A DNA stretch of 64,000 nt from a bacterium (GTDB taxonomy: Bacteria; Patescibacteriota; Saccharimonadia; Saccharimonadales; UBA4665): contig JAJZMC010000009.1 of the NCBI GenBank assembly GCA_021803105.1, positions 1-64,000 of the forward strand, written 5' to 3'. A program made the translations under genes and the position numbers. The notes beneath the pieces are model-generated. The model was given only the letters and a program-made list of their open reading frames with translations, was not told the origin of the DNA and did no database searches. Below, in pieces: positions 8,575-18,461 of this stretch (the first letter of the stretch is position 1; the number at the start of each line of letters is the position of its first letter).

Positions 8575-11112
8575 CTATTCTGTTTCTTCTTCGTTCTCTA
8601 AAATAATGTCAGATTTTTCAACAAGAGCAAGTGATACCACTTCATCATTATCATTTAATCTCATTATACGAACACCCTGAGTAGCTCGTCCAAGTGCTGG
8701 AATATCCTTTAAACCAAGTCTGATAGTTTGTCCTTGTGAAGAAATAATGATTACTTCTTGATCATCATTCTGCAGAGTTTTAACACCCATTAGCTCACCT
8801 GTTTTAGAGTTAACTATAGCTGATCTAATACCAACACCTCCTCGACTATGTGGTGTAAATTGAGAGACTTTAGTTCTTTTACCGTAACCAAATTTAGAAA
8901 TTACAAATATAAATGATCCTTCTTCAACAATATCCATACCAATAACATGATCATTCGATCTAAGTCTGATACCTCTAACACCTCTAGATACCCGGCCCAT
9001 CGGTCTAACATCTCTCTCATGAAACCTAATAGCTTGTCCCATTGAAGTAGATATAACAACTTCATTGTTCCCATTAGTCATCCGAATCCACTTAAGCTCA
9101 TCACCACTATCTAAATTAATAGCAATCAGTCCACTATTTCGTACATTCTGATATTGAACAAATGGAGTCTTTTTAACTACCCCTCGAACTGTACACATTA
9201 TTAGATTATCTACTTTATCTGATTTAGATATATTAATCATAGAACTAACAGTTTCTTCTGGTTGTAACTGTAAAAGATTAACAATAGCAATTCCTTTAGC
9301 GTTTAGCCCAACAGCTGGTACTTCATAAGTTTTAAGCCTAAAGACTCTACCTCGATTAGTAAAGAACAATAAATAATCATGAGTCGAAGCATTAACAACA
9401 TGCTCAATTACATCTTCTTCTCTTGTTGTCATACCCCGACGTCCTTTACCACCTCGTCCTTGTTTTTTATAATCAGCTAGAGGACTACGTTTAATGTAAT
9501 TAGCAGCAGTTAGAGTAATAGCAACTTGTTCATCAGCAATTAAATCTTCATCACTCATCTTACCGAGTTCGTTATCGACAACCTTGGTTTTGCGTTCATC
9601 TCCATATTGTTTTTTAAGCTCAGCTAATTCATCTTTAATAATTGCTAAAATCTTACTTTCGTCCGATAAAATATCTAACAATCTCAAAATTAATTCTTTA
9701 AGCTCAGCTAATTCATCCTCGATTTTCTGTCTTTCAAGTCCTGCTAATGTTCGAAGTTGCATGGCAAGAATCGCTTTAGCTTGAAGTTCACTTAATTTAA
9801 ATCTCTTAATTAAGTTAACTTGGGCTTCATCAGTTGTTTGAGACTTTCGAATCGTAGTAATAACCTCATCAATGTTATCCAAAGCAATCTTAAGCCCTTC
9901 TAATATGTGAGCTCTATCCTGAGCTTTTTTAAGCTCAAAATTAGTTCTTCTTCGAACTACAACCTGTCGATGTTTAATATGTTCCTGCAAAATATCAACT
10001 AAACCTAAAACTCTTGGTTGAATACCATCAACTAATGCCATCATATTAAAATGAAAAGTAGTCTGTAATGGAGTCAACTTATATAATTGATTTAAGATTT
10101 TTTTAGGATAAGCATCCTTTTTAAGATAAAGTACAATTTTTACTTCACCTCTAGCAGTTTCGTCTCTTAAGTCATTAACCCCAACAATTCTTTTATCTTT
10201 AATAAGTTCTGCTATTTTTAAAACTAATGTTTCTTTATTAAGACCATAGGGAATTTCTGAAATAATAATTTGATGACGGCCTTTGGCTGATGCTTCTTTA
10301 ATTTCTGCAATACCACGAGTCACAACACCACCCCGCCCAGTCGCATAAGCAGTCTTGATTGAATCTTTACCATAAATTACTCCACCGGTTGGAAAATCAG
10401 GTCCCTTAACAAACTCTAACAAATCATCGAGTGTTGCATTACCATTTTTAATTAAATATATCTCGGCATCAATAATTTCACTTAAATTATGTGGTGGAAT
10501 ATTGGTTGCCATACCAACAGCAATACCTAATTGTCCATTAAGTAGCAAAACCGGTAATTTTGCTGGTAAAACTAATGGTTCTTTCGTAGTACCATCATAA
10601 TTATCTTTAAAATCAACAGTATCTTTATCTATATCTGACAAAATTTCATCAGCTAAACGAGCCATTTTAGCTTCAGTGTAACGCATAGCGGCTGGTGGAT
10701 CTCCATCCATTGATCCAAAGTTACCTTGTCCATTTATTAAGGTATACCGCATAGCCCAAGATTGAGCCATTCTAACCATCGCATCATAAATTGAAGCATC
10801 ACCATGAGGGTGATACTTACCCATTACCGCACCAACAACGTTAGCACTTTTTCTATGCCTTGATCCACTCCTAAGACCTTCTTCATTCATACTGTATAAA
10901 ATTCGACGATGAACCGGTTTCATACCATCTCTAACATCTGGTAAAGCTCGATCAATAATAACGCTCATGGAATATCTTAAATAATTGTCTTCCATGACAT
11001 TTTCAACTGTCCGAAGTTCTACTGATTTAGAGTACTGATTAATTATCTCGCCCTCTACTTGCTCATTATCAGGTGAAGTAATTAATTCTTTATCTTTATT
11101 ATCGTCATCCAT
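8575..11112 (-). CDS. gyrA: DNA gyrase subunit A
   Basis: 845 residues, normal length. GyrA is the DNA-breaking and rejoining subunit of the A2B2 gyrase that introduces negative supercoils. The N-terminal breakage domain shows RALPDVRDGMKPVHRRILYSM and the catalytic tyrosine in AAMRYTEAKM. The C-terminal pinwheel domain carries the GyrA-box-like QGRGGKGRRG, which supports gyrase rather than topoisomerase IV ParC. The start is ATG at 11112 with AAGGAT just upstream. The gene lies 9 bp after gyrB, so the two are co-transcribed. The C-terminus ends in an acidic tail (ENEEETE). Confidence 0.97.
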   Translation of the reverse strand: MDDDNKDKELITSPDNEQVEGEIINQYSKSVELRTVENVMEDNYLRYSMSVIIDRALPDVRDGMKPVHRRILYSMNEEGLRSGSRHRKSANVVGAVMGKYHPHGDASIYDAMVRMAQSWAMRYTLINGQGNFGSMDGDPPAAMRYTEAKMARLADEILSDIDKDTVDFKDNYDGTTKEPLVLPAKLPVLLLNGQLGIAVGMATNIPPHNLSEIIDAEIYLIKNGNATLDDLLEFVKGPDFPTGGVIYGKDSIKTAYATGRGGVVTRGIAEIKEASAKGRHQIIISEIPYGLNKETLVLKIAELIKDKRIVGVNDLRDETARGEVKIVLYLKKDAYPKKILNQLYKLTPLQTTFHFNMMALVDGIQPRVLGLVDILQEHIKHRQVVVRRRTNFELKKAQDRAHILEGLKIALDNIDEVITTIRKSQTTDEAQVNLIKRFKLSELQAKAILAMQLRTLAGLERQKIEDELAELKELILRLLDILSDESKILAIIKDELAELKKQYGDERKTKVVDNELGKMSDEDLIADEQVAITLTAANYIKRSPLADYKKQGRGGKGRRGMTTREEDVIEHVVNASTHDYLLFFTNRGRVFRLKTYEVPAVGLNAKGIAIVNLLQLQPEETVSSMINISKSDKVDNLIMCTVRGVVKKTPFVQYQNVRNSGLIAINLDSGDELKWIRMTNGNNEVVISTSMGQAIRFHERDVRPMGRVSRGVRGIRLRSNDHVIGMDIVEEGSFIFVISKFGYGKRTKVSQFTPHSRGGVGIRSAIVNSKTGELMGVKTLQNDDQEVIIISSQGQTIRLGLKDIPALGRATQGVRIMRLNDNDEVVSLALVEKSDIILENEEETE

Positions 11113-11121
11113 AATTTATCC

Positions 11122-13089
<1,968 letters not shown>

Positions 13090-13136
13090 CTAATTTACCT
13101 TTTTGCTATTTATTATTTCCTACCACTATATCTATT

Positions 13137-13165
13137 AGTATATACCAACTAGGTATAATCCTCAA
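13137..13165 (-). promoter_or_regulatory. Promoter of gyrB-gyrA
   Basis: On the minus strand, TTGAGG (13165-13160), a 17-bp spacer, then TATACT (13142-13137), ~50 nt ahead of the GTG start. Spacing and hexamers fit a vegetative promoter. Confidence 0.5.
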
Positions 13166-13175
13166 TAAACAAATA

Positions 13176-13556
13176 TTATAAAACTTTAACGTCAATGAAT
13201 TGGCTATATTCTTGGGCGAGTTTTTTGTCAAAAGTAACAAATGTTTGACAATCTTGCATAACAGCACAAGCCACTTGAAGTGCGTCTTCAAAATCATCAT
13301 CTTGATAGTTCTTAGTAGCCCACATTACTTCTTCGATACCAAAATTTGTAAATCGATGTTTAATTAACATATCAAGTAACAAATTAAGTTCTAGCCCATC
13401 TCTCAGACCAAAATAAACAAATAAATGAGCTGACAATGGTGAAATAATAATATCATGTGAACTGACATAATCCTGTGCTTTTATAATATTCTTTCTACCT
13501 TTTAAAATAGTCTCAAGTAAAACATTAGCATCAATAAAAATAACTTCACGATTCAT
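13176..13556 (-). CDS. PIN-domain ribonuclease toxin, possibly degenerate
   Basis: 126 residues with the PIN-domain layout: first acidic residue D9 in IFIDANVLLE, D91 in DFEDALQVACAV, D110 in FVTFDKKLA. PIN toxins are Mg2+-dependent RNases that cleave tRNA or other RNA. The glutamate normally found near the middle (ISxxxxxE) is not evident; the matching stretch reads ISPLSAHLF, with H44. Activity may therefore be reduced or lost. The gene overlaps the upstream antitoxin by 11 bp, typical of co-translated TA pairs, and sits 89 bp before gyrB on the same strand. Confidence 0.85.
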   Translation of the reverse strand: MNREVIFIDANVLLETILKGRKNIIKAQDYVSSHDIIISPLSAHLFVYFGLRDGLELNLLLDMLIKHRFTNFGIEEVMWATKNYQDDDFEDALQVACAVMQDCQTFVTFDKKLAQEYSQFIDVKVL

Positions 13557-13854
13557 AATTACTCTTATATTTTAGATCATCACGAAGCATATCGTGGTAA
13601 TTTTCTTTAATAGACTTATTAGGATTAAGTTTTGATCTACGAGGGATTTTATTAATGGCCCGTACTTGAGAAATATATTCTGTCATAGCCGCCCTACTAC
13701 CAGGTTTTGCTAAATTATTATCTAAAGAATCATCAGGTTGTAAAATAAAAGCTGATTTAGAACGATAAGTTACTCTAATTGATTCACCTCGTCCAACTCG
13801 CTTAACAACCCTATCAAGATTATCTCGAAGCTCTTTTGCTGTAATTGTATTCAT
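13546..13854 (-). CDS. Phd/YefM-family antitoxin
   Basis: 102 residues. The N-terminus MNTITAKELRDNLDRVVKRV with ESIRVTYRSKSAFILQP matches the DNA-binding fold of Phd/YefM antitoxins, which neutralise the partner toxin and repress their own operon. The longer, charged C-terminal half is the expected toxin-binding part. It is the first gene of the TA operon, directly downstream of an array of AGTTTA hexamers that may be its operator or promoter. Confidence 0.87.
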   Translation of the reverse strand: MNTITAKELRDNLDRVVKRVGRGESIRVTYRSKSAFILQPDDSLDNNLAKPGSRAAMTEYISQVRAINKIPRRSKLNPNKSIKENYHDMLRDDLKYKSNYES

Positions 13855-13881
13855 AGTTTAAGTTTAAGTTTAAGTTTAAGT
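13855..13881. repeat. AGTTTA hexamer array (4.5 copies) touching the antitoxin start codon
   Basis: Four full AGTTTA units (13855-13878) plus AGT lie between the antitoxin ATG and a TTGACA element. Read on the minus strand, each unit is TAAACT, a tolerable -10 box. Confidence 0.85.
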
Positions 13882-13889
13882 ATTGTCAA
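13861..13889 (-). promoter_or_regulatory. Putative promoter of the TA operon inside the hexamer array
   Basis: TTGACA (minus, 13889-13884), a 17-bp spacer, then TAAACT (13866-13861), placing transcription start at or next to the antitoxin ATG (13854), so the mRNA would be leaderless. The -10 hexamer is itself a repeat unit. Confidence 0.5.
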
Positions 13890-13959
13890 CTGTTTGATTA
13901 TTATTGTTGCTCGCCAATAGAAATGTCCGGTTTTGCGTTCAATAGAAATGTCCGGTTTT

Positions 13960-13968
13960 TGGTATGAT
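13960..13968 (+). promoter_or_regulatory. Extended -10 promoter of the transposase
   Basis: TGGTATGAT (TG-N-TATGAT) lies just inside the inner left terminal repeat, 25 bp before the transposase ATG. No good -35 is present. A strong AGGAGG ribosome-binding site follows at 13983-13988. Confidence 0.45.
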
Positions 13969-13993
13969 CCTATTTAAAAAATAGGAGGATTTA

Positions 13994-15307
13994 ATGCCAG
14001 AAATAATAAGGTTATCTCAAAAAGAACTGAACCAAGTTAGTGTCATAAAACAAGTAGCTGAAGGTAAACTCAAGCAAATAGAAGCAGCTGAAAGTTTAAA
14101 TATAACAGACAGACAAATAAGAAGGCTACTCAATAAATATAGAGATGAAGGTAATAAAAGTTTTGCTAGTAAATTAAGAGGCAGACCTAGTAATCACCAA
14201 CTGGATAAAAGTTTTAAAGATAAAGTAATTAAGTTAGTTAAAGACAAATACCCAGACTTTGGTCCAACCTTTGCAGCCGAGAAACTTAAGGAATTGGACG
14301 GTATTAGTATATCTGTATCTACTTTAAGACGCATAATGGTAGATAATGACGTTTGGAGAGAAAAAAAGCATAAGAAACCTATTCACAGAACCAGGAGACC
14401 TAGGCGTTCATGCTATGGGGATATGGAACAATTTGACGGCTCAAGCCATGACTGGTTTGAGGGTAGATATAACCATGGTGAATATACTACATTACTAGCT
14501 AGTATTGATGATGCTACGTCTATAGTTAATGCTTGGTTTAGTGACTATGAAGGGACTGTGCCTGTTATGAAGTTCTGGTGGGGGTATTTTGAGAAATATG
14601 GTAAACCTCACAGTATTTATCTAGATCGTCACAGCACATACAAAATTAACTCTAAAAATGCACTAGATAATGACAGCATCGTATCTGAATTTACTAGAGC
14701 CATGAAAGAATTAGGTGTACAGGTTATTAATGCAAATAGTCCTCAGGCTAAAGGAAGAATAGAAAGATTATTTGGAACCCTGCAAGACAGATTAGTAAAA
14801 GAGCTCCGCCTCGCAGGTATTAATAATCCTAATGACGCCAATAAATTTTTGCAAGCTTATTTACCTAGATTTAATGCCAGGTTTAACGTTGAGGCTACCA
14901 GTAGCACAGATACTCACGTTATGTTATCTAAGCAGTACGATCTTAACTCAATCCTATCTGTTCAGTCTGTACGCATTGTTAGTCGTGACTTTGTGGTTAG
15001 CTTTAAGAACCATTGGTATCAACTATCTAAAGATCAGCCTACTACAGTTTATCCTAATAATAAGGTAATCATTGAAGAGAGGTTAAATGGTAATTTATTG
15101 ATACGTCTCAATAGCAAGTATCTAGACTACACTAAGCTAAACATTAAACCACGAAAACCTAAAATACTAGCCCCAGCTTTAGCCCCTAATCCTGCTAAAA
15201 GATCCTATAAGCCACCAGCTACTCATCCGTGGAGAAGTATTAGGTTATTACCCTACAATATTAGTAATAGACCAAATCAAACACCACCATCAAAGAAAAT
15301 TACTTAA
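13994..15307 (+). CDS. ISNCY-family DDE transposase
   Basis: 437 residues. The N-terminal helix-turn-helix region (QIEAAESLNITDRQIRRLL) recognises the element ends. The rve/RNase-H-like core shows the family hallmark QFDGSSHDWFEGR. The catalytic triad is readable as D148 (QFDGS), D211 (YLDRHS) and E257 (KGRIERLFG), and NSPQAKGR precedes the glutamate as in relatives. The reading frame is complete with an ideal AGGAGG ribosome-binding site, so the enzyme may be active. The basic C-terminus (RKPKILAPALAPNPAKRSYK) is typical. It is one of the few plus-strand genes in the left third of the window. Confidence 0.93.
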   Translation: MPEIIRLSQKELNQVSVIKQVAEGKLKQIEAAESLNITDRQIRRLLNKYRDEGNKSFASKLRGRPSNHQLDKSFKDKVIKLVKDKYPDFGPTFAAEKLKELDGISISVSTLRRIMVDNDVWREKKHKKPIHRTRRPRRSCYGDMEQFDGSSHDWFEGRYNHGEYTTLLASIDDATSIVNAWFSDYEGTVPVMKFWWGYFEKYGKPHSIYLDRHSTYKINSKNALDNDSIVSEFTRAMKELGVQVINANSPQAKGRIERLFGTLQDRLVKELRLAGINNPNDANKFLQAYLPRFNARFNVEATSSTDTHVMLSKQYDLNSILSVQSVRIVSRDFVVSFKNHWYQLSKDQPTTVYPNNKVIIEERLNGNLLIRLNSKYLDYTKLNIKPRKPKILAPALAPNPAKRSYKPPATHPWRSIRLLPYNISNRPNQTPPSKKIT

Positions 15308-15349
15308 AAACAAATCCGGACATTTCTAAAAATTTAAATCCGGACATTT

Positions 15350-17599
15350 CTACTGAATTTCAACATTGGTTGAATTAGGGGATTTTGTAGATATTAATTT
15401 TTCTCTTTTAGTTTTGGTAACTAAATACATACTTTCACTGACTATTGGATGTACTTCAGAGATTTTCTGATACATTGTAGGAATTATTTCTTGAAAATTT
15501 AATCTCTCTTTAGATAATTTTGAAAATAAGTTAGTATCTAAAATGTTTGTCGCATTGTAACTAAACCTAAATCTATTTTTATGCCCAATTAAAGTGATAT
15601 ACTGTGCTTCTGTATTATACTTATTCTCAGTTAATAAACTATGTAATTTTAAACTATCGTAAAAGTTTTGTTCATATAAAGATGTTAAGCCTGCATCTTC
15701 GATATTTTTGTCTATTTTAAAACCGTATCTTGGAGTTAGATTTTGCCAAGATAAATTATTTAATATATTTAACTCTTGCATTGTTCTTAGTACTTGAAAG
15801 TCGCAAAGAAGATCCCAATTATAACTAATCTTTTTTAATGTTTGTTTGTTAATTAATTTATTTGTTAGGTATTGTTTTAAGGTATTACTTTTTACATCAT
15901 AATCCCAATTATTAACTACATTTTTAAGTCTTTTCATGTCGATTGAGGCATTAGTATACAAAAGATCTGGTACAATATCTAATTCATTCTTAGGATAGTA
16001 TTCCACTAGATTAAGTTCAGTGTCGTTATTGTCTAATGATTTTTCATTTGATAATTTATTTATAACTTCGGTCATGTATTGATTTGTATTAGGGTCTGTT
16101 AACTTTAATTTATTATCAGTAAAGAGGGTTTCGTCTTTTAAGTAAGAGTCATCGTATTCTTTCAGTTCTTCTAAAAGATTAAATCCAAATTGCTTTATTT
16201 CAGCTATAGGGTCATTTAAAAATGATGCTACTATATTTTTTATCGCACCAATAGGTATAACAATGAAAATAGTTGTTTTGGTTGCAATTGGTAGCATATT
16301 TTTAGTTATATGATAGCTAGTTTCCTGTAACTGCTCACTACTCAACTTTTTCGGATTATAGGTAGTTAGATATTTGAATAGTTTATCATTGACATCTTCA
16401 TACTGATTATATATACCGTCCATTATTTTTATATACTGTTTCTTAATCTCAGGTTTTAGTATTTCTGGGATAAAATATGGATAAGAATTTTTAGGTATAG
16501 AGTTGTTGAAAGGAAATTTTTCTTTAGTTGATTGTTCGTAATAAAAATCATTATTATTTAGTTCTAATTCTATTTTCTGTTTTAATAAATACGATGCATT
16601 ATCCACTATGGCGTATAGGTGTGATATTTCCTTAATTGGTTTATTGGTGAATATCTGATTATTTTTGTTTAATTTAGTCAACGTATCTAGCAATATTATT
16701 TTAAAATTATCAGAGCTTTGATTAATTTTAGAAATCGACGGTGTAATGATACTTGAATTAATATTCTTTTTAAATAAATATAAGTTACTTTTGTTATTTA
16801 TAAATAACTTATCTAAAAGTTGTTTGCCGTGGTTAGTTATATGTTTATCTCCTGAACTTGTTTTATCGATTAACGGTTTATGGTTTACTAGATTATTTTC
16901 TCTAATAAGTGGTGGACTTGAGGGTGGAATAATAGATGTTATTAAGTTTTCATGTGTATTTGAGCTATAGTTTTTATCAAATACAGGCACTATTTTCTGC
17001 CAGATTTGATGAGTAGTTAAATCAATATCGCTAGTAGCAAAAATTATTGGGTAATTGCGTTGATGAGCTTCCCATAAATATCCTGCTCTTATTCTTTCGA
17101 TAATAACATCATCTGCTAAGTTATTTTTTAAACGTTCCTTTAATGTATTGGTTGGTGCATCTAAAATAATACATATGTCTGGTTCAAAATTATTATTTGA
17201 ATAATTTATGATTTGATTCATTGTATTGTAATCTATGAAATCAGTAGTTTTAGCATAGTATAAATTTATTAGAGTTGTTAAAAAATTTCCATCAACTAAA
17301 CAATTAATTCCTAGGTCGATATTTTGTTTTATTATTTGGAGTGTTTGAGATCTAGCAGCGTTGTATAACAAAAACTCAGTTCTTGAATTCATTTTATAGT
17401 TCGGGTCTTTAATTATACGTTGAATTGTTCTAGCGGTTAAATTAATTTGGCTATCAGGTTCAGTAAATATTTTAACAGGTAATCCGATGGATAATAGCTT
17501 ACTATATAAAGCTTGTAATTGAGTTGTTTTTCCTACACCATGTGGGCCTTCTATTACAATATAACGGCCTTGTGATTTATTATCATAATCTTTAGTCAT
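15350..17599 (-). CDS. Thymidylate kinase fused to a two-module ThyX-like region, 3' end cut by the IS
   Basis: 749 residues from the ATG at 17599, which overlaps the dcd stop by 8 bp; the longer ATG at 17641 would sit inside dcd. Residues ~10-210 are a dTMP kinase (P-loop EGPHGVGKTT at 17-26; later LIDGNF- and RIRAGYLW-like elements). After an unstructured linker (~215-280), residues ~290-749 resemble flavin-dependent thymidylate synthase in two modules. The first has DFYYEQSTKEKF, YFIPEILKPEI and NMLPIATKTTIFIV; the second has CDFQVLRTMQELN and LTPRYGFKIDKNIEDAGL. The RHR flavin/dUMP signature of ThyX is not intact in either module, so synthase activity is uncertain. The TAG stop is formed by the first three bases of the IS end. 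The kinase assignment is firm; the ThyX assignment is by eye. Confidence 0.72.
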   Translation of the reverse strand: MTKDYDNKSQGRYIVIEGPHGVGKTTQLQALYSKLLSIGLPVKIFTEPDSQINLTARTIQRIIKDPNYKMNSRTEFLLYNAARSQTLQIIKQNIDLGINCLVDGNFLTTLINLYYAKTTDFIDYNTMNQIINYSNNNFEPDICIILDAPTNTLKERLKNNLADDVIIERIRAGYLWEAHQRNYPIIFATSDIDLTTHQIWQKIVPVFDKNYSSNTHENLITSIIPPSSPPLIRENNLVNHKPLIDKTSSGDKHITNHGKQLLDKLFINNKSNLYLFKKNINSSIITPSISKINQSSDNFKIILLDTLTKLNKNNQIFTNKPIKEISHLYAIVDNASYLLKQKIELELNNNDFYYEQSTKEKFPFNNSIPKNSYPYFIPEILKPEIKKQYIKIMDGIYNQYEDVNDKLFKYLTTYNPKKLSSEQLQETSYHITKNMLPIATKTTIFIVIPIGAIKNIVASFLNDPIAEIKQFGFNLLEELKEYDDSYLKDETLFTDNKLKLTDPNTNQYMTEVINKLSNEKSLDNNDTELNLVEYYPKNELDIVPDLLYTNASIDMKRLKNVVNNWDYDVKSNTLKQYLTNKLINKQTLKKISYNWDLLCDFQVLRTMQELNILNNLSWQNLTPRYGFKIDKNIEDAGLTSLYEQNFYDSLKLHSLLTENKYNTEAQYITLIGHKNRFRFSYNATNILDTNLFSKLSKERLNFQEIIPTMYQKISEVHPIVSESMYLVTKTKREKLISTKSPNSTNVEIQ

Positions 17600-18305
17600 A
17601 AAGTAATCCTGGTATTTTAATCGGTAAGCTACGTTTATCATTATATGCCATGGGTAGCATTTTATCTGGAGACCATGTTTTAATAATTTGATTAATCTCG
17701 GTTCCTTGCTGGTATTTACCGGAGAAATTATTATCCCGTCCTAGACCATAATTACCCTCAACTGTTCCTGTTTCGTGAAAAATAATTTGAGCAATACGTT
17801 CACCAATCGGTATTAAAATAGTTTCTCGTTCATTTAAATTAAAAATTTCTAGTGTTAAGCGATTAATATAACCTGGATCAATCCAACCTGCATCAAAACA
17901 CACAGCTATACCATTTCTCCCCCAACTTGATCGTGAACGCACTTCACATGCTCCTGGTGGTATGATACCAAAAAACTCATGAGTATGAGCTAATATTCGT
18001 TCTTTCGGTTTAAGACTGATAACTGGATGCTTTAAAGGAATATTTGTAACAGGCTTAAATCTATTCAAATCACTCCATTCTTCGTGAGATATAGCTTTAT
18101 ATGGACCATCAAAATATCGTTCAACATCGTCTTGATCAAAAGGATTATATATTGTTCTTTCATCAAGTTTTTCAATACGATAATAATAATTTCCGAGAGT
18201 AACATCTAAACTAGCATGAGAAACATGCTTACTAATATAAGGACGACATATAATATGTCCACTTTCAATAGCTTCAATTATTTGTTTATTTGAATAAACT
18301 CCCAT
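17592..18305 (-). CDS. dcd: dCTP deaminase (Dcd/DUT family)
   Basis: 237 residues, slightly longer than the usual ~190 because of a C-terminal extension (INQIIKTWSPDKM...). The family core is clear: YISKHVSHASLDVTLG, PPGACEVRSRSSWGRNGI, FDAGWIDPGYINRLTLEIFN and PIGERIAQIIF. The enzyme converts dCTP to dUTP (bifunctional members go on to dUMP), feeding dTMP synthesis. It is the first gene of a unit with the tmk/ThyX-like fusion, whose ATG lies inside the end of dcd, implying translational coupling. That makes a compact dCTP-to-dTDP module. Confidence 0.9.
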   Translation of the reverse strand: MGVYSNKQIIEAIESGHIICRPYISKHVSHASLDVTLGNYYYRIEKLDERTIYNPFDQDDVERYFDGPYKAISHEEWSDLNRFKPVTNIPLKHPVISLKPKERILAHTHEFFGIIPPGACEVRSRSSWGRNGIAVCFDAGWIDPGYINRLTLEIFNLNERETILIPIGERIAQIIFHETGTVEGNYGLGRDNNFSGKYQQGTEINQIIKTWSPDKMLPMAYNDKRSLPIKIPGLLYD

Positions 18306-18346
18306 TATAATCCCCTACATAGATTTTAATTCATCCAACATAATTT

Positions 18347-18376
18347 TTGCAAGAAAATAACTTAAATGCATATAAT
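18347..18376 (+). promoter_or_regulatory. Putative promoter for the MprF-like gene
   Basis: TTGCAA (18347-18352), an 18-bp spacer and TATAAT (18371-18376). A second TATAAT lies at 18429-18434, closer to the gene. The interval is shared with the divergent dcd unit. Confidence 0.45.
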
Positions 18377-18461
18377 GCAAGAATATTTTATTTTATCTTT
18401 AGCTTTAGCGTTTTATATTTATTAATTGTATAATGCTTAACATAGTTAGTTCTGCATACAT

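Larger units (their letters stand above)
13918..15352 (+). mobile_element. ISNCY-type insertion sequence with doubled terminal repeats
   Basis: About 1,435 bp carrying one transposase gene. TAGAAATGTCCGGTTTT occurs twice at the left (13918-13934 and 13943-13959). Its inverted form AAATCCGGACATTTCTA occurs twice at the right (15312-15328 and 15336-15352). Each end thus has an outer and an inner copy, 25 and 24 bp apart. I see no target-site duplication directly outside these ends (GCCAA versus CTGAA), so the exact boundaries are uncertain. Confidence 0.85.

Noticed and set aside
13106-13300. 64-codon minus-strand frame overlapping the PIN toxin end
   Set aside because: Shadow of the toxin gene in another frame, no family features.
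17600-17641. Longer start of the tmk fusion at 17641
   Set aside because: It would overlap dcd by 50 bp; the ATG at 17599 gives a normal short coupled overlap and the usual distance to the P-loop.
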